Source: Bacteroidia bacterium
Lineage (GTDB): Bacteria > Bacteroidota > Bacteroidia > Bacteroidales > VadinHA17
Reading direction: 5' to 3'
NCBI GenBank assembly: GCA_026391515.1
Contig: JAPLEC010000450.1
Span: 1 to 30,824, forward strand
Length of the DNA stretch: 30,824 nt
This document shows, in pieces, positions 23,583 to 30,824 of this stretch. A program made the translations under genes and the position numbers. Within the stretch, counting starts at the first letter, position 1. The number at the start of each line of letters is the position of its first letter. Under the pieces are notes generated by a model. It was not told the origin of the DNA. It was given only the letters and a program-made list of their open reading frames with translations, and searched no databases.

Positions 23583-24482
23583 ATGCCAAGAACAACTTTT
23601 AAAGAATTACTTGATGCAGGCGTTCACTTTGGACACCTGAAAAGAAAATGGAATCCGGCTATGGCTCCTTATATTTTCATGGAGCGCAATGACATCCACA
23701 TTATTGATCTTGAAAAAACTATCATTAAGCTCGATGAAGCCGCTTCAGCTATGAAGCATATAGCCAAATCAGGGAAGAAAGTATTATTTGTCGCCACCAA
23801 GAAACAGGCCAAAGAAATTGTTGCCGAGAAAGTTAAGAAAATCAACATGCCTTATGTGACTGAGCGCTGGCCGGGTGGAATGCTTACCAACTTCCCTACA
23901 ATTCGTAAGGCAGTCAAAAAAATGGGATCAATTGATAAGATGGCTTCAGATGGTACTTTTACGAATCTATCAAAACGTGAAAGGCTTCAGGTTACCCGCC
24001 AGAGAGCCAAGCTTGAAAAAACTCTGGGAAGCATTATCGACCTTACACGTCTTCCTTCTGCCCTATTTGTTGTTGACGTCTGTAAAGAACATATTGCTGT
24101 AAGAGAGGCTAAACGTCTCGGGATAACTATTTTCGCAATGGTTGATACCAATTCAGATCCTTCAAATATAGATTTCCCCATCCCGGCTAATGATGATGCA
24201 TCTAAATCCATTTCTCTGATTGTCGATATTCTGTGTCAGGCAATTGAAGAGGGACTTAATGAAAGAAAAATGGAAAAAGATAAAGAGCCCGGAACTAAAG
24301 ATAAGAAAGTAATGAGGAAGGAGCTTGAGACTAAAGACATTCCTACTTCTCTTATCGAAGCAATAGTTGAGGAAGAGGAGGAAGAAGAAGAAGTTGAAGA
24401 TGAATCAGCTTCAGAAGAGTCAGAGGAAGAAGAAGAGGTTGTCAATAAGGCTGATGAAACAGAAGAAGAGGAAGAATCATAG
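23583..24482 (+). CDS. rpsB: 30S ribosomal protein S2 with long acidic C-terminal tail
   Basis: Residues 1 to about 227 are a complete S2: the opening TTFKELLDAGVHFGHL, RKWNPAMAPYIF, the LFVATKKQA block, ERWPGGMLTNF, LPSALFVVDV and MVDTNSDPS. Beyond this, residues 228-299 form an extension that is first mixed-charge and then almost pure acid, with an eight-Glu run at 263-270 and more Glu/Asp to the end. S2 in other bacteria usually ends near residue 240-250. The encoding DNA (24369-24482) is a GAA/GAG tract. It is followed by tsf 31 bases later, the standard rpsB-tsf pairing. Confidence 0.98.
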   Translation: MPRTTFKELLDAGVHFGHLKRKWNPAMAPYIFMERNDIHIIDLEKTIIKLDEAASAMKHIAKSGKKVLFVATKKQAKEIVAEKVKKINMPYVTERWPGGMLTNFPTIRKAVKKMGSIDKMASDGTFTNLSKRERLQVTRQRAKLEKTLGSIIDLTRLPSALFVVDVCKEHIAVREAKRLGITIFAMVDTNSDPSNIDFPIPANDDASKSISLIVDILCQAIEEGLNERKMEKDKEPGTKDKKVMRKELETKDIPTSLIEAIVEEEEEEEEVEDESASEESEEEEEVVNKADETEEEEES

Positions 24483-24513
24483 AAATTATTTATCATAACA
24501 GAAAAATATTTTA

Positions 24514-25344
24514 ATGGCTACTATAACAAGTGCAGATGTTGCAAAGCTGAGAAGAGTGACCCTTGCAGGAATGAATGATTGTAAAAAGGCTCTTGAGGAA
24601 GCTGATGGCAATTTCGAGAAAGCAATAGAAATAATAAGGAAAAAAGGACAGGCTGTTGCCAATAAACGTGCCGATAGAGAGGCATCGGAGGGTGCTGTTT
24701 TATCAAAGGTCACATCTGATGGCAAACTTGGTGTTATGATTGTTCTTAACAGCGAGACTGATTTTGTAGCAAAAAATTCTGATTTTCTAGGTCTTGCACA
24801 CAAAATTCTTGAAACCGCTCTTGCAAATAATCCCGCTGACCTTGCAGCACTTAAAGCTCTTCCAATGGATGGAGGTAAGGTTGGAGAAAAGGTTATTGAA
24901 TTTGTCGGTAAATTTGGTGAAAAACTTGAAATCTCATATTTCGACAAAGTTGAAGCAGCTCATGTTCAGGCATATATTCATCCCGGAAACAGGCTCGCTA
25001 CTTTAGTCGGCTTTACAAAAGCAGGTCTTCCTGTTCAGGTTTATAAAGATGTCGCAATGCAGGTCGCTGCAATGAATCCTGTTTCAATTGATAAAGGTGA
25101 TGTTCCTGAGAAAATTATTGCCCAGGAAATTGAAATAGGAAAAGAACAGGCACGACGCGATGGCAAACCTGAAGAAATGCTCGAAAAAATTGCTCAAGGG
25201 AAACTTGGCAAGTTCTTTAAAGAGAGCACTTTACTTAATCAGGATTTTATAAAAGACAATAAACAGACTGTTGGGCAATATCTTAAAGCTGCTGATAAGG
25301 AACTCTCCGTTACAGCTTTTAAAAGATATACTCTTAACCTATAA
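24514..25344 (+). CDS. tsf: Elongation factor Ts
   Basis: The 276-residue guanine-nucleotide exchange factor for EF-Tu acts in the cytosol. The N-terminal UBA-like helix bundle has ADVAKLRRVTLAGMNDCKKAL. The exchange core carries the TDFVAKN motif that inserts into EF-Tu, and the later YIHPGNRLATLVGF block is the dimerisation/core repeat. Length is that of Bacteroidota EF-Ts. The gene lies 31 bases after rpsB and is followed by a strong terminator, so it closes the ribosomal-protein transcript. Confidence 0.98.
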   Translation: MATITSADVAKLRRVTLAGMNDCKKALEEADGNFEKAIEIIRKKGQAVANKRADREASEGAVLSKVTSDGKLGVMIVLNSETDFVAKNSDFLGLAHKILETALANNPADLAALKALPMDGGKVGEKVIEFVGKFGEKLEISYFDKVEAAHVQAYIHPGNRLATLVGFTKAGLPVQVYKDVAMQVAAMNPVSIDKGDVPEKIIAQEIEIGKEQARRDGKPEEMLEKIAQGKLGKFFKESTLLNQDFIKDNKQTVGQYLKAADKELSVTAFKRYTLNL

Positions 25345-25370
25345 AATAAGTTCATAGTTTGATATTAATG

Positions 25371-25396
25371 TGGCGCTTCATAGCGCCATTTTTTTT
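25371..25396 (+). terminator. Intrinsic terminator after tsf
   Basis: The 7-bp stem TGGCGCT/AGCGCCA with loop TCAT is followed directly by eight Ts, a textbook terminator closing the rplM-tsf unit. Confidence 0.9.
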
Positions 25397-25397
25397 C

Positions 25398-25467
25398 GCC
25401 CCTAAATCCCCTAAAGGGGACTTATGATTTTATCTCAAAATAAAGCCCTCTTTAGGGGGTTGGGGGC
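25398..25467. repeat. Miniature inverted-repeat element, copy 3
   Basis: The element runs from GCCCC to GGGGC. The left arm reads CCCCTAAATCCCCTAAAGGGG and the right arm GCCCTCTTTAGGGGGTTGGGGGC, inverted copies of each other around an AT-rich spacer. It sits between the tsf terminator and pyrH. An ATG immediately after its end (25468) is in frame with pyrH but is not the likely start. Confidence 0.7.
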
Positions 25468-25527
25468 ATGGGGATTCCTTTTTTTATATTTAGTTTAAAT
25501 TCTATCTTTACGATAAAGAAAAAAAAT

Positions 25528-26235
25528 ATGAGATACTCAAGAATACTATTGAAGCTCAGCGGTGAATCAATGGCCGGAAAAGGAAATCATGGTATAGATG
25601 AAAGTGTGCTGGATGAATATGCACAACAGATTATAGATGTTGTAAGAGAAGGCTGTGAGGTAGCCATCGTTATAGGAGGAGGCAATATTTTTCGCGGATT
25701 AAGTGGTTCTGAATCAGGTATTGACAGGGTTAAAGGCGATCAGATGGGAATGCTTGCAACTGTCATAAACAGCATTGCCCTTGAAAGTGCTATTATTAAG
25801 CTTGGGGGAAAAGCAAGAGTTTTTACCTCAATTCGTATGGAACCTGTCGGAAAGCTGTATAACAGGGATAAAGTTGTTGAAAATATGAAACAGGGAACAG
25901 TATGCATTCTTTCCGGCGGTACAGGAAATCCTTTTTTTACAACTGATACTGCTTCAGCGCTCAGGGCAATTGAGATAGGTGCTGATGTCCTGCTTAAAGG
26001 TACCAGGGTCGATGGCGTATATACTTCCGATCCGGAAAAAGATCCTAAGGCACAGAGATTTGAAACAATCACTTTTGAAGAGGCAATTGTCCGCAGACTT
26101 AAAATCATGGATTCCACTGCCTTTACAATGTGCAGGGAGAATAATATGCCTGTCGTGGTATTTGATATGAATACTTCCGGGAATCTGATGAAACTGATCA
26201 GCGGAGTAAAAACCGGTACTCTTATTTGTAACTGA
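25528..26235 (+). CDS. pyrH: Uridylate kinase (UMP kinase)
   Basis: The 235-residue enzyme phosphorylates UMP to UDP with ATP and is normally a hexamer controlled by UTP and GTP. The ATG at 25528 is chosen because it gives the family start RYSRILLKLSGES. The ATG at 25468 would add 20 residues reading out of a repeat element. Amino-acid-kinase motifs are KLSGESMAG, IGGGNIFRG, the UMP-site SGGTGNPFFTTDTAS and KGTRVDGVY, with TFEEAI near the C-terminus. It lies after the tsf terminator, so it likely has its own start. TATCTTTA at 25503-25510 is a weak candidate promoter. It precedes frr, the usual rpsB-tsf-pyrH-frr order. Confidence 0.97.
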   Translation: MRYSRILLKLSGESMAGKGNHGIDESVLDEYAQQIIDVVREGCEVAIVIGGGNIFRGLSGSESGIDRVKGDQMGMLATVINSIALESAIIKLGGKARVFTSIRMEPVGKLYNRDKVVENMKQGTVCILSGGTGNPFFTTDTASALRAIEIGADVLLKGTRVDGVYTSDPEKDPKAQRFETITFEEAIVRRLKIMDSTAFTMCRENNMPVVVFDMNTSGNLMKLISGVKTGTLICN

Positions 26236-26263
26236 ACAGAGATTGCAATTCCGGCTATTTTAT

Positions 26264-26271
26264 TATTTTTG
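26264..26271 (+). promoter_or_regulatory. Candidate frr promoter
   Basis: TATTTTTG matches TAnnTTTG exactly, with a TTG at 26243-26245 placed 18 bases upstream as a possible -33 element. It is 66 bases before the frr ATG and would allow frr expression independent of pyrH. Confidence 0.5.
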
Positions 26272-26337
26272 TTTTACTTATTGGATTTTAAGCCAGTCTG
26301 TTACTAAAAAGAAAAGTTAATCTGATACCTGTTATTT

Positions 26338-26901
26338 ATGAACGAAGATGTTGAACTCATAATCGAAGAAACAAAGGACAGAATGCAAAAGGCCCTTGAG
26401 CATCTTGAACATGAACTCGCCAGGCTTCGTGCCGGCAGAGCAACTCCTGTACTTCTGGATGGGATAACAGTTGATTATTATGGCGTTAATTCGCCACTTG
26501 CCCAGGTTTCAAATATTAATACTCCTGACCCAAAAACAATTCTTATTCAGCCATGGGAGAAAACAATGCTGGGTACCATCGAAAAAGCCATTATGGCAGC
26601 TAACATAGGATTGACGCCTATAAATAATGGCGAAGTGATAAGGATAAATATACCTCCTCTTACAGAGGAAAGAAGACACCAGCTTGTCAAGCAGGTAAGA
26701 AATGAGGGTGAAACTGCCAAAATAAGTGTACGTAATACACGTAAATGGGCTAATGATGAACTGAAACAGCTGCTGAAAGACGGCCTCCCCGAAGATATCG
26801 AAAAAGATGCTGTTGAAACAGTTCAGGAAATGACTACCGAGTTCAACTCAAAAGTTGATAAGGTTATGACATTGAAAGAGAAGGATGTCATGACGGTTTA
26901 A
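26338..26901 (+). CDS. frr: Ribosome recycling factor
   Basis: The 187-residue protein splits post-termination ribosomes with EF-G. The two-domain family pattern is clear: the helical start KDRMQKALEHLEHELARLRAGRA, then TPVLLDGITVDYYG with a beta domain containing LAQVSNINTPDPKTI and IQPWEK. It returns to the helical bundle with RINIPPLTEERRHQLVKQ and VRNTRKWANDELK. Length is normal. The gene follows pyrH by 102 bases and is terminated by the left arm of a dispersed repeat element. Confidence 0.98.
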   Translation: MNEDVELIIEETKDRMQKALEHLEHELARLRAGRATPVLLDGITVDYYGVNSPLAQVSNINTPDPKTILIQPWEKTMLGTIEKAIMAANIGLTPINNGEVIRINIPPLTEERRHQLVKQVRNEGETAKISVRNTRKWANDELKQLLKDGLPEDIEKDAVETVQEMTTEFNSKVDKVMTLKEKDVMTV

Positions 26902-26905
26902 AAAT

Positions 26906-27002
26906 ACCTCTCCCTAAATCCCTCCCCCAAGAGGGAGGGACTTTTTTTTATATATTATATAGCTCCCTTCTCTTCTGGAAGAAAGGGGTTGGCTGATGAG
27001 GT
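26906..27002. repeat. Miniature inverted-repeat element, copy 4
   Basis: The element runs from ACCTC to GAGGT with an AT-rich centre (TATATATTATATAG). The left arm is CTCCCTAAATCCCTCCC followed by GAGGGAGGGA. The right arm is CTCCCTTCTCTTCTGGAAG with AAAGGGGTTGG. It lies between the convergent frr and penicillin-acylase genes. The left-arm word CCCTAAATCCC is shared with copy 3. Confidence 0.7.
26919..26949 (+). terminator. frr terminator formed by a repeat arm
   Basis: The 8-bp stem TCCCTCCC/GGGAGGGA with a six-base loop is followed by C and eight Ts. It lies 17 bases after the frr stop and wholly within repeat copy 4. Confidence 0.75.
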
Positions 27003-27018
27003 CAGATTGTCAATTAGA

Positions 27019-29427
27019 TTATTCTTCCGGAACTAATTTCAAAGTATACTTTGCTGCAGCTTTTACCGCTTCATCCGAAAATGCATCCTTATAAAATCCC
27101 TTTTCAATATATGTTTTAGTCTGTGACAGATAAAACTCGCTTCCGGGAATACCTGAATTACCTGTTGGTATAACTGTCAGAGATTCATCCCAGTTGGCTG
27201 TATTAAAGATATGTCTTTCCGAGGCTCCATGGAATACCTTAAAACCTGGCTCGAATGAGTATGGACTTACAGTGTGATTACTTCCTCCCACACCATAAGT
27301 ATCTGAATTAAGAGAAAAAACACGATCCAGAAGTTTTATCTTACCCATCGGATGTTCAATAGTGATCTTATGTATATTACCCCATTGCCATCTTGCCTGA
27401 TCTTCACCAAATTGTGCCGATAAAGATGCCACACAATCTTTAAAGCTCTTAAGAACAATGTCATCAAGAGTTTCTGTTTGCGGGGTACTTATATCATCAA
27501 CAAAAATATCGGGCCCTGTTTTAAGTATTCTGTATATATAATTATCCCTAATTACTTCGTACTCTTTCAATACGAGATACTGGTCAAAAAGCTCCTGAAG
27601 CTCATCGGCAAGAAGGTTTTTAATAAAGCTTACTCTGAAGAATTCAAAAACCGTTGGTGCAACAAGATTTGCATTCATATCATAATCCCAGCCGGAAAGA
27701 GTGTTCAATGCATCTGTTTCAGCTGAAGTCAGTACATCCTTTTTTTCGCCAACCCTTAGAATTAAAGGTGTCAGAAATGCGGCATAATCAGAATGCTGAT
27801 CCGTGATCATTCTTTTAAAATCTTCAATACTGAAAACCTCTTTCTCATCAAGCATCTGCCTTATTCTGTCGATCCTGTAGGGAAGCTCAAAACTTGAACT
27901 TATATAATACGGATATCCATCAACAACAGTCTTATTATTAGCTGAAGATACATAACCGTTTTCAGGATTATAGCTGGTAGGAAGCTGTTCAAACGGGACA
28001 TATCCTTTCCAGTCAAATTCATCAGTTTCACCATTCCTGATTAATGCTCCGTTCCCTTTTCTGACAGGGATGCCACCTCCGGTATTTAGCCCGATATTGC
28101 CTTCAACATCGGCATAGGCAAAATTCTGGCTTATTGACCTGAAGGTTTTGATTGCTGTCCTGAAGTCGTCCCATCCGGCAGCTCTGTTTAAAAGATAAAC
28201 AGACCTGATCTCATCGCTTAAATCAAAACCAGACCACCTCATGCTCAGTGACGCATCGTTCACATTCTCTAAACCTGAGACAATTGGTCCTCTGTGAGTG
28301 AACCTAATATTGACAGAATCCAGCTTCCCTCCTTTTATTTTAATTATCTCCCTTTTCACCAGCATATTCTTCCATTCACCATTGAAATAATACTGGTTCT
28401 CATTTTCAGGATTTATTTTTTCCGCAAAAAGATCGAGGTCGTCAACCATAAGGTTGGTCACACCCCAGGCAATCTTCTCATTGTGTCCGCAAACGACAAA
28501 AGGCTGACCCGGTACGACAACCCCTGTCACATTCAGTTTCCCTGGCACTACCTGGTGCATCTGGATCCAGATGCCCGGCGATCTGAAATCAAGATGCATG
28601 TCATTTGATAGGATAGGCTTGCCTGTTTCTGTTCTTTTCCCTGTCACGGCCCAGTTATTACTGCCCGAAAATGAGACAATTCCCAGCGCTTTCAATTTAT
28701 CCATGGATGAAATGAACGACTGGGCTTTTGTTAATAGTGTATCATTTAACTTAAAATATGGAAACACGACTGAAGTAACGGCATCCCAGCCAGGGATCAG
28801 TTGTGCTGCCTTTTCAAAACCCAGTTTTTGTGCAAGCCTGCGATAAAATATTTCCTGTACCATATTATCTTCCGCAAGATCCCACCCCATATATCCGATA
28901 ATATTGGCACTATTTTCCAGGCTCCAAGGTTCGGGTTTATATCCAAGGATTCTGAATTCCGGAGGTAGTTTCTTGCCGGCAGCAGCAATATAAGCGTTGA
29001 CGCCGTCAGCATAAGCCTGCATATATGACAAAATTACCGGATCTTCATCGCTGAGCACCTTTTTGGATTTTGTTGTCATTTCAAGACTTCGCATTAATAT
29101 ATCATATTGTACAAGATCTGGTCCGATTATTTCAGACAATCGTCCTGTTGTGGCGCGTCTGATCATATCCATAAACCAGAGTCTCTCCTGTGCCATAACA
29201 TATCCAACTGCAAAATAGAGGTCGTGTTCATTTTCCGCATAGATATGAGGCATACCTCTTTCGTCCCTGTAAACAGTAACTTCATTTGAGAGGCCTTTTA
29301 CAGAAAGTTGACCTTCGTACTTTGGAAGGGCTCCTCTTTTAATACCTGTAATCAGTATAAAACCGGCGATAATTGCTATAATAATCAGCGCCAGAAGAGA
29401 CAGAAGAATGTTTTTAAATAATTTCAT
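27019..29427 (-). CDS. Penicillin acylase family protein (peptidase S45, Ntn hydrolase)
   Basis: The 802-residue protein starts with a single hydrophobic helix (about residues 6-29) that anchors or exports it. The S45 precursor layout follows. The alpha-chain region has VYRDERGMPHIYAENEHDLYFAVGYV and AQERLWFMDMIRR. A spacer then leads to the processing site GSNNWAV, where S256 would become the N-terminal nucleophile of the beta chain after self-cleavage. Beta-chain features are ILSNDMHLDF, WGVTNL near VDDLDLF, and YVSSANNK. The family hydrolyses amide-linked acyl groups (penicillins, N-acyl homoserine lactones and others). The native substrate here is unknown. It ends facing frr with a repeat element between them, and the radical SAM gene lies 44 bases upstream. 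Confidence 0.93.
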   Translation of the reverse strand: MKLFKNILLSLLALIIIAIIAGFILITGIKRGALPKYEGQLSVKGLSNEVTVYRDERGMPHIYAENEHDLYFAVGYVMAQERLWFMDMIRRATTGRLSEIIGPDLVQYDILMRSLEMTTKSKKVLSDEDPVILSYMQAYADGVNAYIAAAGKKLPPEFRILGYKPEPWSLENSANIIGYMGWDLAEDNMVQEIFYRRLAQKLGFEKAAQLIPGWDAVTSVVFPYFKLNDTLLTKAQSFISSMDKLKALGIVSFSGSNNWAVTGKRTETGKPILSNDMHLDFRSPGIWIQMHQVVPGKLNVTGVVVPGQPFVVCGHNEKIAWGVTNLMVDDLDLFAEKINPENENQYYFNGEWKNMLVKREIIKIKGGKLDSVNIRFTHRGPIVSGLENVNDASLSMRWSGFDLSDEIRSVYLLNRAAGWDDFRTAIKTFRSISQNFAYADVEGNIGLNTGGGIPVRKGNGALIRNGETDEFDWKGYVPFEQLPTSYNPENGYVSSANNKTVVDGYPYYISSSFELPYRIDRIRQMLDEKEVFSIEDFKRMITDQHSDYAAFLTPLILRVGEKKDVLTSAETDALNTLSGWDYDMNANLVAPTVFEFFRVSFIKNLLADELQELFDQYLVLKEYEVIRDNYIYRILKTGPDIFVDDISTPQTETLDDIVLKSFKDCVASLSAQFGEDQARWQWGNIHKITIEHPMGKIKLLDRVFSLNSDTYGVGGSNHTVSPYSFEPGFKVFHGASERHIFNTANWDESLTVIPTGNSGIPGSEFYLSQTKTYIEKGFYKDAFSDEAVKAAAKYTLKLVPEE

Positions 29428-29471
29428 AATGCTGAGATTTAATTTACTAATTTACGATTTTGCCAGAATTA

Positions 29472-30446
29472 CTAATAAATTACTCCTTTAAGTCCTGAAG
29501 TGCAATTTCTGCAAATATCTGTTAAATATCTGCCTGAAACTAAACTTCTTCTGAAGATCCTGTACTTTGGACCGTTCCAGATATCATGAAATGAATCTTC
29601 GTTCAGATCACCCAGAATATGATTTGCATCTTTATCAAAACAGCATGGAACTACCTTGCCATCCCATGTTATAACCGGATTGAACCAAAGTCTTGCACAT
29701 CCGTTTGGAAATGAACTTTTTATTCTATATCCTCCTTCAGTTTTTTCGTACCTGCTGAATCTTTTAAAGGAAGGCAGCCATTTTTCATAAGTATCCCTAT
29801 TTATGATCTGCATTGATTTTAATTTCAGATTTGCTTTCATTTCACCTGAAAAATGCTTTACCTGAGATATTTGATGCTCATTATTTTTATTTACCAGAAA
29901 CTGGATTATCACCTTAATCGGGGAGGAACTCTTCTTCTTTGCGTCCGATACATTTCTTATTCCTTCAAGAACTTTATCAAAATCACCATTTATTCTGTAT
30001 AATGAATAAGTTGCCTTGTCCATACCATCAAGTGATATGATAATCTTCTTTAATCCGGATCTGACTAACTTGTCAGCATTTTCAGCCGACAGAAAATGGC
30101 CATTGGTTGCAACAGTTGTATTTATTTTTTTACATTTTTCAAGGAATGAGAAAAACTCCGGATGCATCATTGGTTCTCCCTGGAAGTAAAGGTTTAAATT
30201 AAGCAGGTAAGGATTTAGCTCTGAGACTATTTTATCGAACAGAACGATATTCATAAATCCCCGTTCTCTCTTCATCAATCGTGAACCGGAGTTACATTCC
30301 GGACAATTCAGATTACAATGGTTTGTCAGTTCAATACTTATTGCTACGGGCATGCCCGGGACGACTGTTCTTCCTGTTACCGAACCCTGAAGAAATGAAA
30401 ATCCGGCAAGAAGAGCATTTAATGGTTTTATGAAAGCTCTGATCAT
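29472..30446 (-). CDS. Radical SAM protein with SPASM domain
   Basis: The 324-residue protein binds a 4Fe-4S cluster through C44, C48 and C51 (CNLNCPEC) and should cleave S-adenosylmethionine. The GEP-like motif is FQGEPMMHP, and ISLDG supports the partial TIM barrel. C-terminal cysteines C250, C268, C269, C312 and C315 in a SPASM-type layout (VVPCCFD, CRNC) would hold further clusters. SPASM enzymes modify peptides or proteins, or act as sulfatase maturases and in cofactor pathways. No sulfatase or short precursor-peptide gene is visible next to it. It precedes the penicillin-acylase gene by 44 bases on the same strand. The specific reaction is not assignable. Confidence 0.9.
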   Translation of the reverse strand: MIRAFIKPLNALLAGFSFLQGSVTGRTVVPGMPVAISIELTNHCNLNCPECNSGSRLMKRERGFMNIVLFDKIVSELNPYLLNLNLYFQGEPMMHPEFFSFLEKCKKINTTVATNGHFLSAENADKLVRSGLKKIIISLDGMDKATYSLYRINGDFDKVLEGIRNVSDAKKKSSSPIKVIIQFLVNKNNEHQISQVKHFSGEMKANLKLKSMQIINRDTYEKWLPSFKRFSRYEKTEGGYRIKSSFPNGCARLWFNPVITWDGKVVPCCFDKDANHILGDLNEDSFHDIWNGPKYRIFRRSLVSGRYLTDICRNCTSGLKGVIY

Positions 30447-30599
30447 CTGCTGATCAAAATAAAAAAGTAAGATAAGAAAATATTTTTCATGAATTCAATA
30501 GGGTAAACCGGCAGTTATTGGGTCATAGGATTGAAAAAGAACAATTAAGTATTATAAAATACAGATGATTTTTAAGTATTAACCAAATGAAATAATGCC

Positions 30600-30824
30600 A
30601 TGAAAACTTTTAAAAACATTTCGCTTTATGCTGCAGTTCTTCTGTTTGCCTTTACATTTCAGACAGTTCTTGCAGCTGCTTCGCCCGGAAAGAAAAAAGG
30701 CAATCAGCAGACTTACATTACCTTAAGGGGTAAGGTCGTTGATTCAGAAACCGGAGTTCCACTTGTTTTTGCCACAGTTGCAGTGACTGAGTCAAATGTC
30801 GCAGTTGTTACCAACATCGATGGC
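30600..30824 (+). CDS. Start of an exported CarboxypepD_reg-domain protein (probable TonB-dependent receptor or DUF5686-type), cut by the right edge
   Basis: Only 75 residues are visible from the ATG at 30600. A signal peptide ends around VLAAA (residues 22-27). After a Lys-rich linker comes ITLRGKVVDSETGVPLVFAT, the first strands of a carboxypeptidase-regulatory-like beta-sandwich, which in Bacteroidota introduces SusC-type TonB-dependent receptors and related outer-membrane proteins. Which of these it is depends on sequence beyond the window. It is divergent from the radical SAM gene across 153 bases in which I see no clear promoter box. Confidence 0.8.
   Translation, partial: MKTFKNISLYAAVLLFAFTFQTVLAAASPGKKKGNQQTYITLRGKVVDSETGVPLVFATVAVTESNVAVVTNIDG

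Noticed and set aside
24236..24496. Minus-strand open frame opposite rpsB, very rich in Ser
   Set aside because: It is the antisense shadow of the GAA/GAG tract encoding the acidic S2 tail. No start context or family resemblance.
25468..25527. N-terminally extended UMP kinase starting at 25468
   Set aside because: The extra 20 residues read out of a repeat element and are not part of the conserved start, which is MRYSRILLKLSG at 25528.
17490..27002. CRISPR array or insertion sequence made of the four repeated elements
   Set aside because: The copies are kilobases apart, lie between genes, contain internal palindromes and have no spacers or transposase gene.

Overview
This AT-rich window most likely comes from the chromosome of a Bacteroidota species, probably a Bacteroidales/Marinilabiliales-type environmental lineage. 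The evidence is several TAnnTTTG promoter elements (Bacteroidota -7 box), almost no Shine-Dalgarno sequences, DUF2723 and DUF6427-like membrane proteins, a secreted GH2 beta-galactosidase, a CarboxypepD_reg-type outer-membrane protein at the right edge, and the L13 and EF-Ts sequence flavour. No mobile element, CRISPR array, rRNA or tRNA gene was seen, and no gene-free stretch exceeds 300 bases.

Layout, left to right. (1) 1-5234, minus strand: a secreted TPR-CHAT caspase-like protein followed by a probable sugar operon, a D-lyxose/D-mannose isomerase and a PfkB sugar kinase cut by the left edge. (2) 5400-6426, plus: two small secreted lipocalin-like proteins ending at a strong bidirectional hairpin terminator. 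(3) 6537-10186, minus: a secreted alpha/beta hydrolase downstream of a secreted GH2 beta-galactosidase. (4) 10332-15123, plus: the C-terminal remnant of a UPF0104/LPG-synthase-type membrane protein, then an ABCG-like transporter with an N-terminal TerB-like domain, an unrecognised lipoprotein and a tightly linked small secreted protein. (5) 15129-17398, minus: purD and a DUF6427-like membrane protein. (6) 17606-21283, minus: a DUF2723 (TMEM260/GT117-like) membrane glycosyltransferase and a NodB polysaccharide deacetylase three bases apart. (7) 21437-22439, minus: guanine deaminase and 3-methyladenine DNA glycosylase, translationally coupled. (8) 22553-26949, plus: the core translation cluster rplM-rpsI-rpsB-tsf, then pyrH and frr. 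It has a canonical promoter, a candidate L13 leader, a hairpin upstream of rpsB, and terminators after tsf and frr. (9) 27019-30446, minus: a penicillin-acylase family enzyme and a radical SAM/SPASM protein. (10) The right edge holds the start of an exported CarboxypepD_reg protein.

The most interesting non-genic signal is a family of four miniature inverted-repeat elements (70-110 bp, G/C-rich hairpin arms around an AT-rich centre) at 17490, 21383, 25398 and 26906. One supplies the last codons and stop of the DNA glycosylase gene, and another supplies the apparent terminator of frr. A two-part hairpin before rpsB (23510-23549) is a candidate S2 regulatory RNA. I did not find a clear new multi-gene system. 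The best protein-level oddities are the exported TPR-CHAT protein, the TerB-ABC fusion and the extremely acidic tail on ribosomal protein S2.
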